DNA from: Burkholderiaceae bacterium
Lineage (GTDB): Bacteria; Pseudomonadota; Gammaproteobacteria; Burkholderiales; Burkholderiaceae_E
Length of the DNA: 40,247 nt
Direction: 5' to 3'
Assembly: GCA_023384005.1 (NCBI GenBank)
Contig: JAHDXY010000007.1
Location: 1-40,247 of the forward strand
The position numbers and the translations under genes are program-made. The notes under the pieces were generated by a model. It searched no databases. It was not told the origin of the DNA and saw only the letters and a list, made by a program, of their open reading frames with translations. Positions 8,300 through 16,517 of the stretch are shown here, in pieces (within the stretch, counting starts at the first letter, position 1; every line of letters starts with the position of its first letter).

Positions 8300-9447
8300 G
8301 CAGGGATGTCGCCATCGTCGGCGTGGCCGAGTCCGACGAAATCGGGGTCGTGCCCAACAAGTCGGCGCTGCAGCACCACGCCGAGGCCGCCTACAACGCG
8401 CTGGCCGACGCGGGCATCGACAAGTGCGACGTCGACGGCCTCTTCACCGCGCGCATCTCGACCCTCGCCACCGGTGAGTACATGGGCATCGAGCCCCGGT
8501 ACAGCGATTCGACCTGGATGGGTGGAGGATCCTTCGTCGCGCACGTCGCGCACGCGGCAGCGGCAATCCGCGCCGGGATGTGCGAGGTGGCGCTGATCAC
8601 GCACGGCCAGACCGCGCGCAGTTCACGCCTGCCCTCGACGGCTCACGTCAACAACTCCCCGGAAACCAACCAACCCTACCTGCAGTACGAGGAGCCGCTG
8701 GGGTTCATCGGGCCGCCGGTCAACTACGCCATTGCTTGCACGCGCTACATGCATCAGTACGGCGAGCGACGCTGCCGCCAGGCGCTGGCAGAAATCGCCG
8801 TCGCGACGCGCGCTTGGGCGACGCTGAATCCGAAGGCGCTGATGCGCGACCCGATGACCTTCGACGAATACCATGCGTCGCGCTGGATCGCCTGGCCGTT
8901 CCACCTGCTCGACTGCTGCGTCGTGACCGACGCCGGCGCCGCCGTGGTTGTGACCACTGCCGAGCGCGCGCGCGACCTGAAGAAACGGCCGATCCTGCTG
9001 CTCGGGAGCGCCGAGAGCCACGATCACGCGATGATCAGCCAGATGCCCGACCTCACATCGACGACCGCGCGGCGCACCGGGCCGGCGGCGATGGGCCAGG
9101 CTGGAATCACGCACGCCGACGTCGACGTGCTGATGCAGTACGACGCATTCACCTACTCGGTGCTCAGCTGCATCGAGGACCTGGGATTCTGCGGCAAGGG
9201 CGAGGGGCCCGATTTCGTCGCCAGGCAGCGCACGGCGCCCGGCGGCGCGTTCGCGATGAACACCAACGGCGGCGGGCTGTCGTATACGCACACCGGCATG
9301 TACGGCATCTTCCTGATCGTTGAAGCGGTACGCCAGTTGCGCGGCGAATGCGGCGTGCGGCAGCTGCGAAAATGCGATCTGGCCCTGGTCAACGGCATCG
9401 GCGGCATCCTTTCCTCCACCGCAACGATCGTACTGGCAAGGAGCTAG
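8296..9447 (+). CDS. Thiolase-like protein (SCP2/acetyl-CoA acetyltransferase-like), nucleophilic Cys absent
   Basis: A 383-residue thiolase-fold protein starting MSRDVAIVGVAESDEIG, overlapping the CoA-transferase stop as ATGA. In true thiolases the nucleophile is a Cys within a C-x-S/G-G motif; here the aligned stretch TWMGGGSFVAHVA (about residues 73-85) has Gly and no Cys. The C-terminal GGGLSYTHTGMYG keeps a His-containing loop, while the usual C-x-G-G-G end motif is GIGGILS. Cys-less thiolase-like proteins paired with DUF35 act as acyl-CoA aldolases in steroid side-chain degradation (Ltp2 family). A retro-aldolase or binding role is therefore more likely than thiolysis. Confidence 0.85.
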   Translation: MSRDVAIVGVAESDEIGVVPNKSALQHHAEAAYNALADAGIDKCDVDGLFTARISTLATGEYMGIEPRYSDSTWMGGGSFVAHVAHAAAAIRAGMCEVALITHGQTARSSRLPSTAHVNNSPETNQPYLQYEEPLGFIGPPVNYAIACTRYMHQYGERRCRQALAEIAVATRAWATLNPKALMRDPMTFDEYHASRWIAWPFHLLDCCVVTDAGAAVVVTTAERARDLKKRPILLLGSAESHDHAMISQMPDLTSTTARRTGPAAMGQAGITHADVDVLMQYDAFTYSVLSCIEDLGFCGKGEGPDFVARQRTAPGGAFAMNTNGGGLSYTHTGMYGIFLIVEAVRQLRGECGVRQLRKCDLALVNGIGGILSSTATIVLARS

Positions 9448-9448
9448 C

Positions 9449-9856
9449 GTGAAGCCCGTACCCGTGCCGCAGCCCGAATCGCAGTTCTACTGGGACAAGT
9501 TGCTCCAGGGTGAGTTGTGGCTACGCCGCTGCGATGCCTGCGCCAAGGTCTATTTTTACCCCCGAGACCTCTGTCCCGGCTGCTTCTCTCGCGAAACCTC
9601 GTGGATGCGTTCGAGCGGGCGCGGCACGCTGCACAGCTTCGCCATCGTGCATCGACCGCCCAATCCCGACTGGCGAGACGCAGTGCCCTACGTCGTCGCG
9701 CTCGTCGAGCTGGAAGGCAGCGCGCGCCTTCCGACCAATCTTGTCGGCGTCGAAGCGTCTCCGGATAAGATCCATATCGGCATGGCGGTCGAGATCGTTT
9801 TCAGGAAGCTGAACGAGCAGGTGGCGCTGCCCTTGTTCAAGCCGGCGACCGAATAG
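9449..9856 (+). CDS. DUF35 zinc-ribbon/OB-fold protein, partner of the thiolase-like protein
   Basis: A 135-residue protein with a rubredoxin-like zinc ribbon (CDAC at residues 28-31 and CPGC at 42-45) followed by an OB fold (GTLHSFAIVHRP to EIVFRKL). DUF35 proteins bind CoA and form complexes with thiolase-fold enzymes, positioning the acyl-CoA. The GTG at 9449 is chosen because AAGGAG at 9438-9443 overlaps the end of the thiolase-like gene with five bases of spacing; the open frame extends upstream but only antisense-like sequence lies there. All four Cys are present, so metal binding should be intact. Confidence 0.9.
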   Translation: MKPVPVPQPESQFYWDKLLQGELWLRRCDACAKVYFYPRDLCPGCFSRETSWMRSSGRGTLHSFAIVHRPPNPDWRDAVPYVVALVELEGSARLPTNLVGVEASPDKIHIGMAVEIVFRKLNEQVALPLFKPATE

Positions 9857-9872
9857 CCTCGCGGGCCTCTCC

Positions 9873-9895
9873 AAGCCGGGCGGCGTCCCGGGCTT
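9873..9895 (+). terminator. Possible terminator hairpin of the CoA-transferase operon
   Basis: AAGCCGGG (9873-9880) pairs with CCC-G-GGCTT (9887-9895) as an eight-pair stem with a one-base bulge and a six-base loop, 16 bases after the DUF35 stop codon. No T-run follows, so it may need Rho or may mainly protect the mRNA end. Confidence 0.35.
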
Positions 9896-10053
9896 CGCTC
9901 CGCATCAGGGCGTAGCGAGACGCGTTGACGCCGTCGTGCGCGGCAACGCGGCGCCCGCGCCATCTCGGTTCGTCGAGCCGGATGCGGCTGGCGGGTCCGT
10001 CGATCGCATGGCAGCCCTTTCGGATAGCGACGGCACGTCTACGGCGCAGGCCT

Positions 10054-10087
10054 GAAAACGAAAGGGCTCGCATCGCTGCAAGCCCTT
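10054..10087 (-). terminator. Rho-independent terminator of the minus-strand TRAP/enolase operon
   Basis: AAGGGCT (10062-10068) and AGCCCTT (10081-10087) form a perfect seven-base-pair stem, extendable by a mismatch. Read on the minus strand the stem is followed by TTTCGTTTTC, a T-rich tail. It is 115 bases beyond the stop of the last operon gene. The plus-strand tail (GATTCGTTGG) is weaker, but the hairpin could act in both directions. Confidence 0.6.
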
Positions 10088-10202
10088 GATTCGTTGGTTG
10101 CGTGAGGCGTCCGCCACGCGGCAAGCGCGCGTGCTGACCGGGCGAACCTGGCGCTACGCCCCGAACAGCGAAGCAGCTGTGCTCGCTACCCGCGGATGCG
10201 AA

Positions 10203-10997
10203 TCAAAACGGCAAATTCTGGGCGATCCGCCCACCGTCGACATAGAACGTCTGGCCGGTGACATAGCTTGCCTGCTCGCTCAGGAGGAACGAAACGACGG
10301 CAGCAACCTCTCTTGGCTCGCCGACGCGGCCCAGCGGCGTGCGCAGCATCACCGCGTCGAGCGCATCGGGTTTGTCGGCGACCCAGCGATCGAGCATCTC
10401 GGTGCGAATCGTGCCCGGTCCGACAGCGTTCACCCGAATTCGCTCGGGCGCCAGTTCGACCGCCATCACGCGCGTTACCTGCCCGATAGCGCCCTTGGTC
10501 GCGGAGTACGCAGTGTGCTTGGCGCTGCCGATCATCGCGTTGACGGACGACAGGTGGACGATCGAGTAGGACCGCCCCGCCGCGAGCTCCTGACGCATCA
10601 TCTGCTGCGCGACGAGTTGCGCGGTGCGAAAGGACCCGATCAGATTGATGTCAAGGATCAGTTTGAACTCGTCGTCAGCGAGATCGAACAGCCTATGGCG
10701 CCGATCGACGCCAGCGCTGTTGACGAGCCCGTCCACGCGGCTGAAACGCCGTATTGTTCGTGCGATCATCTCCTCGATATCCGAACGACTCGTCACATCG
10801 CAACGAACGACCAGCGCGCAGTCACCGTCGCGCTCGAGTTCGACCAACTGCTCGGGCGTCGGCGTTGCGAGATCGGCAAGCACGACACGAGCGCCGCGCT
10901 CGAGCAGCATCCGCGCGGTCGCAAATCCGATGCCTCCCAGACCGCCCGTCACGATCACTACCTGCTCGGCGTGCATCATCTTCCAGTGCGCCGTCAT
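10203..10997 (-). CDS. Short-chain dehydrogenase/reductase (SDR)
   Basis: A 264-residue classical SDR. Cofactor motif TGGLGGIG is at residues 17-24, NSAG at about 93-96, and the catalytic set is Ser151, Tyr164 and Lys168 (SATKGA). Asp42 after the second strand (VLADL) favours NAD(H). The start at 10997 is chosen because it overlaps the enolase-superfamily stop as ATGA; the frame runs 16 codons further upstream. In this cluster it probably oxidises or reduces a hydroxyl of a sugar-acid-like compound, but the substrate is not visible. It is the last gene before the terminator. Confidence 0.92.
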   Translation of the reverse strand: MTAHWKMMHAEQVVIVTGGLGGIGFATARMLLERGARVVLADLATPTPEQLVELERDGDCALVVRCDVTSRSDIEEMIARTIRRFSRVDGLVNSAGVDRRHRLFDLADDEFKLILDINLIGSFRTAQLVAQQMMRQELAAGRSYSIVHLSSVNAMIGSAKHTAYSATKGAIGQVTRVMAVELAPERIRVNAVGPGTIRTEMLDRWVADKPDALDAVMLRTPLGRVGEPREVAAVVSFLLSEQASYVTGQTFYVDGGRIAQNLPF

Positions 10998-12163
10998 TTC
11001 CGGAACTCGTGATAGCCCGTGCGCCTGCGCTTGATCAGTTCCCAATTCAGCGTCACGCCAAGCCCTGGCCCATCAGGCACCGGATAGCATCCGTCTTCGC
11101 CGACGGCGGTCATCGCTTCGGAGTAGCCGTCGGCGTAGATGGGGGGCAAAATGGTCGGAATCCTCGGGCCGACCAGAGCGAGTTCGTAGTAGTTGCTGTT
11201 TCGCATCGCGCTCATGCAAGCGCGGTGGGCTGGGCCCGCCGAGTGGACCTCGCAGTCCAGCCCGAAGGCCTCTGCCAGGTGCGCTGTTTTCATCGTACCG
11301 GTGATCCCCAAATCGTACTCGGGGTCCGCGCGCACGAAATCGGTCGACTCCGACGCGATCCAGTCAGCCTTCGGCTCGAGCCCACGCACATGTTCGAGCG
11401 CGAGGATCGGGGTACGGATCATCTGCCGCAGCTTCTTTTGCGCGTGTTGCGAAGTACCATTGTCTCGAAACGGGTCTTCGAGCCAATAGAAACCTGCCTC
11501 GTCGCACGCACGCCCGATGTCGAGCGCGTCCGCGAAGGTCAGGATCTCGCCGCCAAGGTCGAGCATCAGCTTCATTCGACCCGCGAACTGCCGACCCAGG
11601 TGCAGCACATTCTCGATTTCGCGTCCGGCATCGCCCTCGGTCCAGCCATGCACCTTGAAGCCGCGAAATCCAAGCGCGAAGCATTCCTCGGCGAAATCGA
11701 CGAACGCCTCTTTGCAGTGCAGCCCCCCGTTGTCGTCGGCATGGATCGCGCTCGCGTACGCAGGCAGGCGCTTGCGGTAGCCTCCGAGCAGTGACGAAAC
11801 AGACAATCCGCAGCGCCGCCCGAGAAGATCCCAAAGCGCGCAGTCGATATGCGAGGCGCCGACGCCTCCGAAGTGCCGAAGGACCTTCTTCAGATCGTTG
11901 AACACACGTTCGCGTTCGTCGACCGAATAGCCGATCACGAGAGGAGCCACGTACAACACCTGCCCAAGGTGCGGAAGTTTCCCGCCCAGGCCAGGCGCGA
12001 ACTCCCCGATCGATCCTTCACCGCCTGTGATCCGGACGACGAAATTCGAGATCCGCGATTGCGCGCCGCTCTGGTAAACACGATTGTGCTTGCGGTCGGC
12101 ACCGAGATTTTCGACCGTATAGTCGTACTCGAATACTTCGACACGCTCGATGAGTTCAGCCAT
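10994..12163 (-). CDS. Enolase-superfamily enzyme (mandelate racemase/dehydratase-like) 1
   Basis: A 389-residue enzyme with an N-terminal capping domain and a C-terminal barrel. Catalytic Lys170 and His172 form a K-x-H motif (FKVHGW) at the end of strand 2. Metal ligands are Asp202 (LDLGGE), Glu229 (LEDPF) and Glu257 (ALEH). An Asp280-His307 dyad (RAD, CEVHSAG) supplies the opposite base. All elements for proton abstraction alpha to a carboxylate are present, fitting a sugar-acid dehydratase, racemase or epimerase. ATG 12163 is preferred to the upstream GTG 12172 because AGGAG lies about ten bases before it but only two before the GTG. The specificity is unknown. Confidence 0.9.
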   Translation of the reverse strand: MAELIERVEVFEYDYTVENLGADRKHNRVYQSGAQSRISNFVVRITGGEGSIGEFAPGLGGKLPHLGQVLYVAPLVIGYSVDERERVFNDLKKVLRHFGGVGASHIDCALWDLLGRRCGLSVSSLLGGYRKRLPAYASAIHADDNGGLHCKEAFVDFAEECFALGFRGFKVHGWTEGDAGREIENVLHLGRQFAGRMKLMLDLGGEILTFADALDIGRACDEAGFYWLEDPFRDNGTSQHAQKKLRQMIRTPILALEHVRGLEPKADWIASESTDFVRADPEYDLGITGTMKTAHLAEAFGLDCEVHSAGPAHRACMSAMRNSNYYELALVGPRIPTILPPIYADGYSEAMTAVGEDGCYPVPDGPGLGVTLNWELIKRRRTGYHEFRK

Positions 12164-12177
12164 GACTGACACTTCTC

Positions 12178-13314
12178 CTATGCGGGCACGAGCACCTGGC
12201 GCAGCGCGGTACCCGCTGCCAGAGTGTCGAACGCCTCGTTCATCTCTTCCAGGCGCACGGTCGCGCCAGTGATTCGGTCGACCGGCAACTGTCCCAATCG
12301 ATACGCACGTATAAGCCGCGGCAGGTCGCGCACCGGGACGCAGGATCCGAAATAGCTTCCCTTTACCGTGCGCTCTTCCGCGACCAGACTCGCGTGCGAA
12401 AACGGGGCTTGCAGGTTCCCCGCGGGAAGTCCGGCGACAACGGTCGTGCCGCCGCGGCGCGTCACGCGGTAGGCGATGTCGAGGGCCTGAGTCGCGCCGG
12501 CGGTCTCGAAGGCGTAGTGGACGCCCCCCTCTGTCGAATCGCGAATGCGCGCGACGGCGTCGGGGCTATCCGAGCGAACCGCGAGGCTTGCGCCGAGATC
12601 GAGCGCGAGACGCAGCTTCTCGTCGCTTGGGTCCACCGCGACGATCGGAAACGCTCCGGCCATACGAGCACCGAGCAGCGCGCTCAGGCCCACACCGCCC
12701 AAACCGATCACCGCGACTGAGTCGCCCGCCCTGATGCGAGCGGTATTCAGAACCGCGCCGACACCTGTCAGGACCGCGCAGCCAAAGAGCGCCGCGCTCT
12801 CGAACGCGACGTCGTCGTCGATCTTCACGAGCGAATCGCGCACCATCACCGTCATCTCGGCAAAGCCGGCGACGCCGACATAGTGATGAATCGTTCTTGA
12901 ACCGCGGCGAAAGCGGGTGCCTCCAGTGGCGAGAACGCCACCCGCGCTAAAGCGCGGCGCGGGCTCGCAAAGCGCCGGGCGGCCCTCCATGCATGACACG
13001 CAGTGCCCGCAGCTCGGAACAAAGGTCGTCACCACGCGGTCGCCTGGCTTCAGATCGGTGACTCCCGCCCCAACCTCCAGCACTTCACCGGCGGCTTCAT
13101 GCCCAAGAATCATGGGCAGTGGCGTGCGCTCGGCCGGTCGCGTGCCGTCGATCGCGGACAGATCGGAGTGACACAGGCCGGCGGCATGGACCTTGAGCAA
13201 TACCTCGCGAGGGCCGGGGCCATCGAGCTCGAGCTCCTCGACTTCGAGCGGGCGGCTCACCGAGTATGGGCGCGTTGCGCCGATCCGAGTTAGTACCGAT
13301 GCACGTACCTTCAA
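12178..13314 (-). CDS. Zinc-dependent alcohol dehydrogenase (MDR superfamily)
   Basis: A 378-residue medium-chain dehydrogenase. Catalytic-zinc ligands are Cys48 (GLCHSD) and His72-Glu73 (GHEAAG). The structural-zinc lobe has four Cys, 102, 105, 108 and 116. The Rossmann motif GLGGVG is followed by VDPSDEK, whose Asp suggests NAD. I chose the TTG at 13314 because AAGGAG lies exactly six bases upstream and the protein then begins MKVRASVL, as this family does; the frame stays open 12 codons further. The role is probably oxidation of an alcohol or aldose in the TRAP/enolase pathway. A glutathione-formaldehyde role is less likely in this context. Confidence 0.92.
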   Translation of the reverse strand: MKVRASVLTRIGATRPYSVSRPLEVEELELDGPGPREVLLKVHAAGLCHSDLSAIDGTRPAERTPLPMILGHEAAGEVLEVGAGVTDLKPGDRVVTTFVPSCGHCVSCMEGRPALCEPAPRFSAGGVLATGGTRFRRGSRTIHHYVGVAGFAEMTVMVRDSLVKIDDDVAFESAALFGCAVLTGVGAVLNTARIRAGDSVAVIGLGGVGLSALLGARMAGAFPIVAVDPSDEKLRLALDLGASLAVRSDSPDAVARIRDSTEGGVHYAFETAGATQALDIAYRVTRRGGTTVVAGLPAGNLQAPFSHASLVAEERTVKGSYFGSCVPVRDLPRLIRAYRLGQLPVDRITGATVRLEEMNEAFDTLAAGTALRQVLVPA

Positions 13315-13350
13315 CTTCAGCTCCTTGATAGCGCGCCGCCCACGCGACAA

Positions 13351-14658
13351 TTACTCCGCGAGGCGAACGAAGAAAAGCACCATGTCGGGCCAGAGCATTG
13401 CCATCGTCACGACAACCAGATCAGCGAGAAGAAACGCGGCGATTCCCTGGAACACCGTCCAGGTGCTGCAAGAGTCCCCGACAACGTTCTTGATCACGAA
13501 CACGTTCAGACCCACCGGAGGCGTCAGCATCCCGATCTCGAGAAACTTCGTCAGAATCGCCCCGAACCAGATCAAATCGATGCCTAGCGACGCGAGTACC
13601 GGATAGACGATCGGGATCGTAAGCAACATGATGCCGATCGGCTCGAGGAACATTCCCAGGACGAGGTAGAGCGCGCTGATGATGGCGAAGAACTCGAGCT
13701 GCGATGGCTGCAGCGAAACAACCCAATCCGAGATGAACTGATCAGTGCCGGACAACGCGAGGAATCGAACGAGCAGGTTCGCGCCGATCGCGATCAGGAA
13801 GATCACACAGGTCGTTGACAACGCCTCCTCGAGCGCCAGTCGCAGACCTTTGAGCGATAGCGTGCGCCGTGCGAAGCCGATGATGACCGCGAGCGCAGCG
13901 CCCACCGCGCCGGATTCGGACGCCGTGAACACGCCCGAGAACATGCCACCGAAGACCAGCACGACCATGACGATCGCAGGCAGCGTCTCCCTGAGCACCG
14001 CGACTCGTTCGACCCGGGTCGGCCTTTCGGCTAGCTTGGGGGCGTCTTGGGGACGAAGCTTGGTCCAAACCAGAATCACGAGTATGTAACCAACCATGGT
14101 CACGATGCCGACGGCGAGTCCGGCCAGAAACAGCTTCCCGATCGGTGCCTGGATGAAGATGCCGTAAAGGATCAGGATGATGCTGGGCGGAATCAGCGGG
14201 CCCAGAGTGCCGGCCGCCGCGACGGTGCCGACCGCGATGCGCAGGCTGTACCCGTGCTTGAGCATCTCCGGAACGGCGATACGACCCATCGCCGCGGCAC
14301 AGGCGACGCTCGAGCCGCTGAGCGCCGAAAACCCCGCAGACGCGAACACCGCCGCGACGGCCAGACCGCCGGGCATCGCGGACAACCACAACCGCGCCGC
14401 ACGAAACAGCCCCTGCGTGAGCTGCGCATGGTAGGAGACGTAGCCCATAACGAGAAATGTCGGCACCGAGGCGAGTGCCCAGTTCGCGGCGAACTCGTAA
14501 GGCAGAGACCGAACCAGGCCAAGCGCTGCGGATAGCCCAAGGATGCTGGCGATTCCGCTTACCGAGACAATGATCATCGAGATCGCGATCGGAAAGCGCA
14601 GCGCGATCGCGATCAGAAGAACCACGACAAAGAGTATTCCGCTCTGCTGGTCAGTCAT
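13351..14658 (-). CDS. dctM: TRAP transporter large membrane subunit (DctM)
   Basis: A 435-residue membrane protein with about twelve hydrophobic segments. It carries family signatures such as SALSGSSVACAAAMGRIAVPEM, GPLIPPSIILILYG and the C-terminal LTPPVGLNVFVI. This is the ion-coupled translocation subunit of a tripartite transporter driven by a sodium or proton gradient. The ATG at 14658 is chosen because it overlaps the DctQ stop by eight bases; the frame has an upstream ATG with an unlikely charged extension. It works with 14651-15217 and 15320-16450. Confidence 0.95.
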   Translation of the reverse strand: MTDQQSGILFVVVLLIAIALRFPIAISMIIVSVSGIASILGLSAALGLVRSLPYEFAANWALASVPTFLVMGYVSYHAQLTQGLFRAARLWLSAMPGGLAVAAVFASAGFSALSGSSVACAAAMGRIAVPEMLKHGYSLRIAVGTVAAAGTLGPLIPPSIILILYGIFIQAPIGKLFLAGLAVGIVTMVGYILVILVWTKLRPQDAPKLAERPTRVERVAVLRETLPAIVMVVLVFGGMFSGVFTASESGAVGAALAVIIGFARRTLSLKGLRLALEEALSTTCVIFLIAIGANLLVRFLALSGTDQFISDWVVSLQPSQLEFFAIISALYLVLGMFLEPIGIMLLTIPIVYPVLASLGIDLIWFGAILTKFLEIGMLTPPVGLNVFVIKNVVGDSCSTWTVFQGIAAFLLADLVVVTMAMLWPDMVLFFVRLAE

Positions 14659-15217
14659 GACCGGCTCGCTCGGAGAAGTAGTCCTGCGCGACATCAACGG
14701 CCCGGTTCAGACCTGCAGGAAGCCGAAGCACGGCGATCGACATCCGCGCGAGCGACACGCCCGCCGCCGAGAAGAACCCGATCGGCAGCATGAAGTACGA
14801 GATCCATGTCTCGATACGCACGCTCTGTTCGATCATGAACATGCGTACCTCGTAAGCGCGTGCCGCTTCGATCGCTGATTCCCAGCCGAGGAGGCTGAAC
14901 ACGGCAACGCTGAGTGCCCAAGTCGCCAATCGCAGCACCGACTGCATGCGTTGCGGCAGCCGTTGCGCGAGCACTTCGACTTCGATGTGCTTGCGCTCGC
15001 GCTCGGCGACGACAAGCGGAAGGAACGTCACCGCTACCATGTAGTAGTTCGCAACGAAGGCGATCGTCGCCGGCAGCTGGCGACCAAGAAAGAAGCGCGC
15101 GACCACGTCGACCGCGATGTGCAGCACCATTAGGCCCATCACGAAGAGCCCGAGTAGCGACACAGCGCGCGAGAAAACGACGACTACGCGACGCAGCAGG
15201 CTATCGCGCCCCTTCAT
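14651..15217 (-). CDS. dctQ: TRAP transporter small membrane subunit (DctQ)
   Basis: A 188-residue protein with four predicted membrane helices, in the order expected for DctQ (SLLGLFVMGLMVLHIAVDVVARF, then ANYYMVAVTFLPLVVAERERKHIEVEVL). The E-R-K-H-I-x-V segment after helix 2 is typical. ATG 15217 is chosen because GAGGAG lies five bases upstream. It lies between DctP and DctM, and a 102-base gap separates it from DctP. Confidence 0.92.
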   Translation of the reverse strand: MKGRDSLLRRVVVVFSRAVSLLGLFVMGLMVLHIAVDVVARFFLGRQLPATIAFVANYYMVAVTFLPLVVAERERKHIEVEVLAQRLPQRMQSVLRLATWALSVAVFSLLGWESAIEAARAYEVRMFMIEQSVRIETWISYFMLPIGFFSAAGVSLARMSIAVLRLPAGLNRAVDVAQDYFSERAGHD

Positions 15218-15319
15218 CGCGGCTCCTCGCCGCAACGGCCATCACCGAAGTTGTCGTAGCGGAGCCCCACCGCGCAGAGCCCCGCCTGGTACAGGTTCGG
15301 GCCGCGGCGCTTGTTGCGG

Positions 15320-16450
15320 CTACTGGCCGTACGTCGCGAAGTCGAGCTTCGCGAAGATCTCCTTCTGGTAGAGATCCCCGAGCTTCTTGTAGTCCGCTGG
15401 CATGCCGCTGGTGAGTTTCTCCCACTTGGCGAGAAGTTTCACAAAACGCTCCGCCTTTTGCGGCGCGTTCTTCAGACCGTAGTTCTTCGCGGCGAGTTCG
15501 GCGATGGTCTTCTCGTCCTTCTTAAGGAACTGATCGCTTGCGGCAACGAACTCCTTGGTCGGCTGGTGCAGTGTGACCTTCAACTCGGGCAACCGTCCGC
15601 GGACGTTGTTCGCTGCGATCGTCAGGTTCGTCACGTAGCGCGCGAGCAGGAAGGGCGCGAGATCGAGTACCACCCGGCGAGCCTCCGGCGACATCGTCTT
15701 CCAGTTCTTCGCGCTGAAGTTCATCGATGCCCCGAGATAGACGCCGAGCGGCATGTCGGTCACGTGTTTGACGACATCGGCCAGGCTTTGATCGACGAGG
15801 GAACCGACCGAGTGGGTGTGCGCGTCGAGCACGCCCTGGCTGAGCGCCTGATACGCTTCCGCGGCGGGCATCGCGACCTTTACTCCGCCCATTCCTTCGA
15901 TCCAGCGACCCCATGCGTCGCCGCCGCTTCGGATTTTCAGACCGCGCAAGTCGGCGACGGTCACGACCGGCTTCTTCGTAAGCAGCGAGTACGGCGCGTT
16001 GGCGATGTTGCCGAGGTAGATCTGCCCCTGCTTCTTCATCTCCGCCATGCACTCGTCACAACCGAAGATGTACTCGGTGGCCGCACCCGCCGCTGCGGCG
16101 TTCGACTTCGCAAACAATGAAAAATCGGCGATGAAATTCGCCTCCGGGAACTCTGCCGGATGGTACGGATGCACGATCAGACCCATGTCCGCGACACCGT
16201 CACGCAAGCCGGCAGGGATCTCCTTGACGCTCAACAGCGTCTGCGGGAAGACGCGACCCGTCACCTTGCCGCCGGATTTTTCGCCAAGCCACTTCCCGAA
16301 ATCGACCATCGCCTTCACGCCGTCGTGCTGCGGTCCGTCGCCGGACGCGATCCGAAGTTGCTCGGCCGCGGTCAGCATCGGGATCGTTGCCAGAAGCAGT
16401 CCCGCGCACAATGCAATGGTCCCCGAGACACCCAATCGATTCTCACTCAT
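15320..16450 (-). CDS. dctP: TRAP transporter periplasmic substrate-binding protein (DctP type)
   Basis: A 376-residue secreted protein. A signal peptide with core LCAGLLLATIPMLTAAEQ precedes the mature chain. The DctP fold is indicated by the region around LRGLKIRSGGDAWGRWIEGMGG, whose Arg is the usual carboxylate ligand, and by AEAYQALSQGVLDAHTH. DctP proteins bind organic acids, so the ligand should have a carboxylate; sugar acids and hydroxy acids fit the neighbouring dehydratases. ATG 16450 is preferred because GGAG lies six bases upstream. All three TRAP parts are present and look functional. Confidence 0.94.
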   Translation of the reverse strand: MSENRLGVSGTIALCAGLLLATIPMLTAAEQLRIASGDGPQHDGVKAMVDFGKWLGEKSGGKVTGRVFPQTLLSVKEIPAGLRDGVADMGLIVHPYHPAEFPEANFIADFSLFAKSNAAAAGAATEYIFGCDECMAEMKKQGQIYLGNIANAPYSLLTKKPVVTVADLRGLKIRSGGDAWGRWIEGMGGVKVAMPAAEAYQALSQGVLDAHTHSVGSLVDQSLADVVKHVTDMPLGVYLGASMNFSAKNWKTMSPEARRVVLDLAPFLLARYVTNLTIAANNVRGRLPELKVTLHQPTKEFVAASDQFLKKDEKTIAELAAKNYGLKNAPQKAERFVKLLAKWEKLTSGMPADYKKLGDLYQKEIFAKLDFATYGQ

Positions 16451-16517
16451 GACGTTCTCCATTTTGGCCAGGTGCACGACTCTCTCGAATCATTCTCGAA
16501 TCTCGGCGAACGGTTCG

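Larger units (their letters stand above)
9857..10202. other. Non-coding gap between convergent operons
   Basis: This 346-base gap separates the plus-strand CoA-transferase operon from the minus-strand TRAP/enolase operon. It contains two hairpins (9873-9895 and 10062-10087), one near each end of transcription. Open frames exist on both strands (for example a minus-strand frame at 9837-10124), but they are Arg/Ala-rich, lack ribosome-binding sites and resemble no family I recognise. Confidence 0.5.

Noticed and set aside
9837-10124. Minus-strand open frame of 95 codons in the gap after DUF35
   Set aside because: No ribosome-binding site, no known motif, and it runs through a hairpin with a T-rich tail; treated as non-coding.
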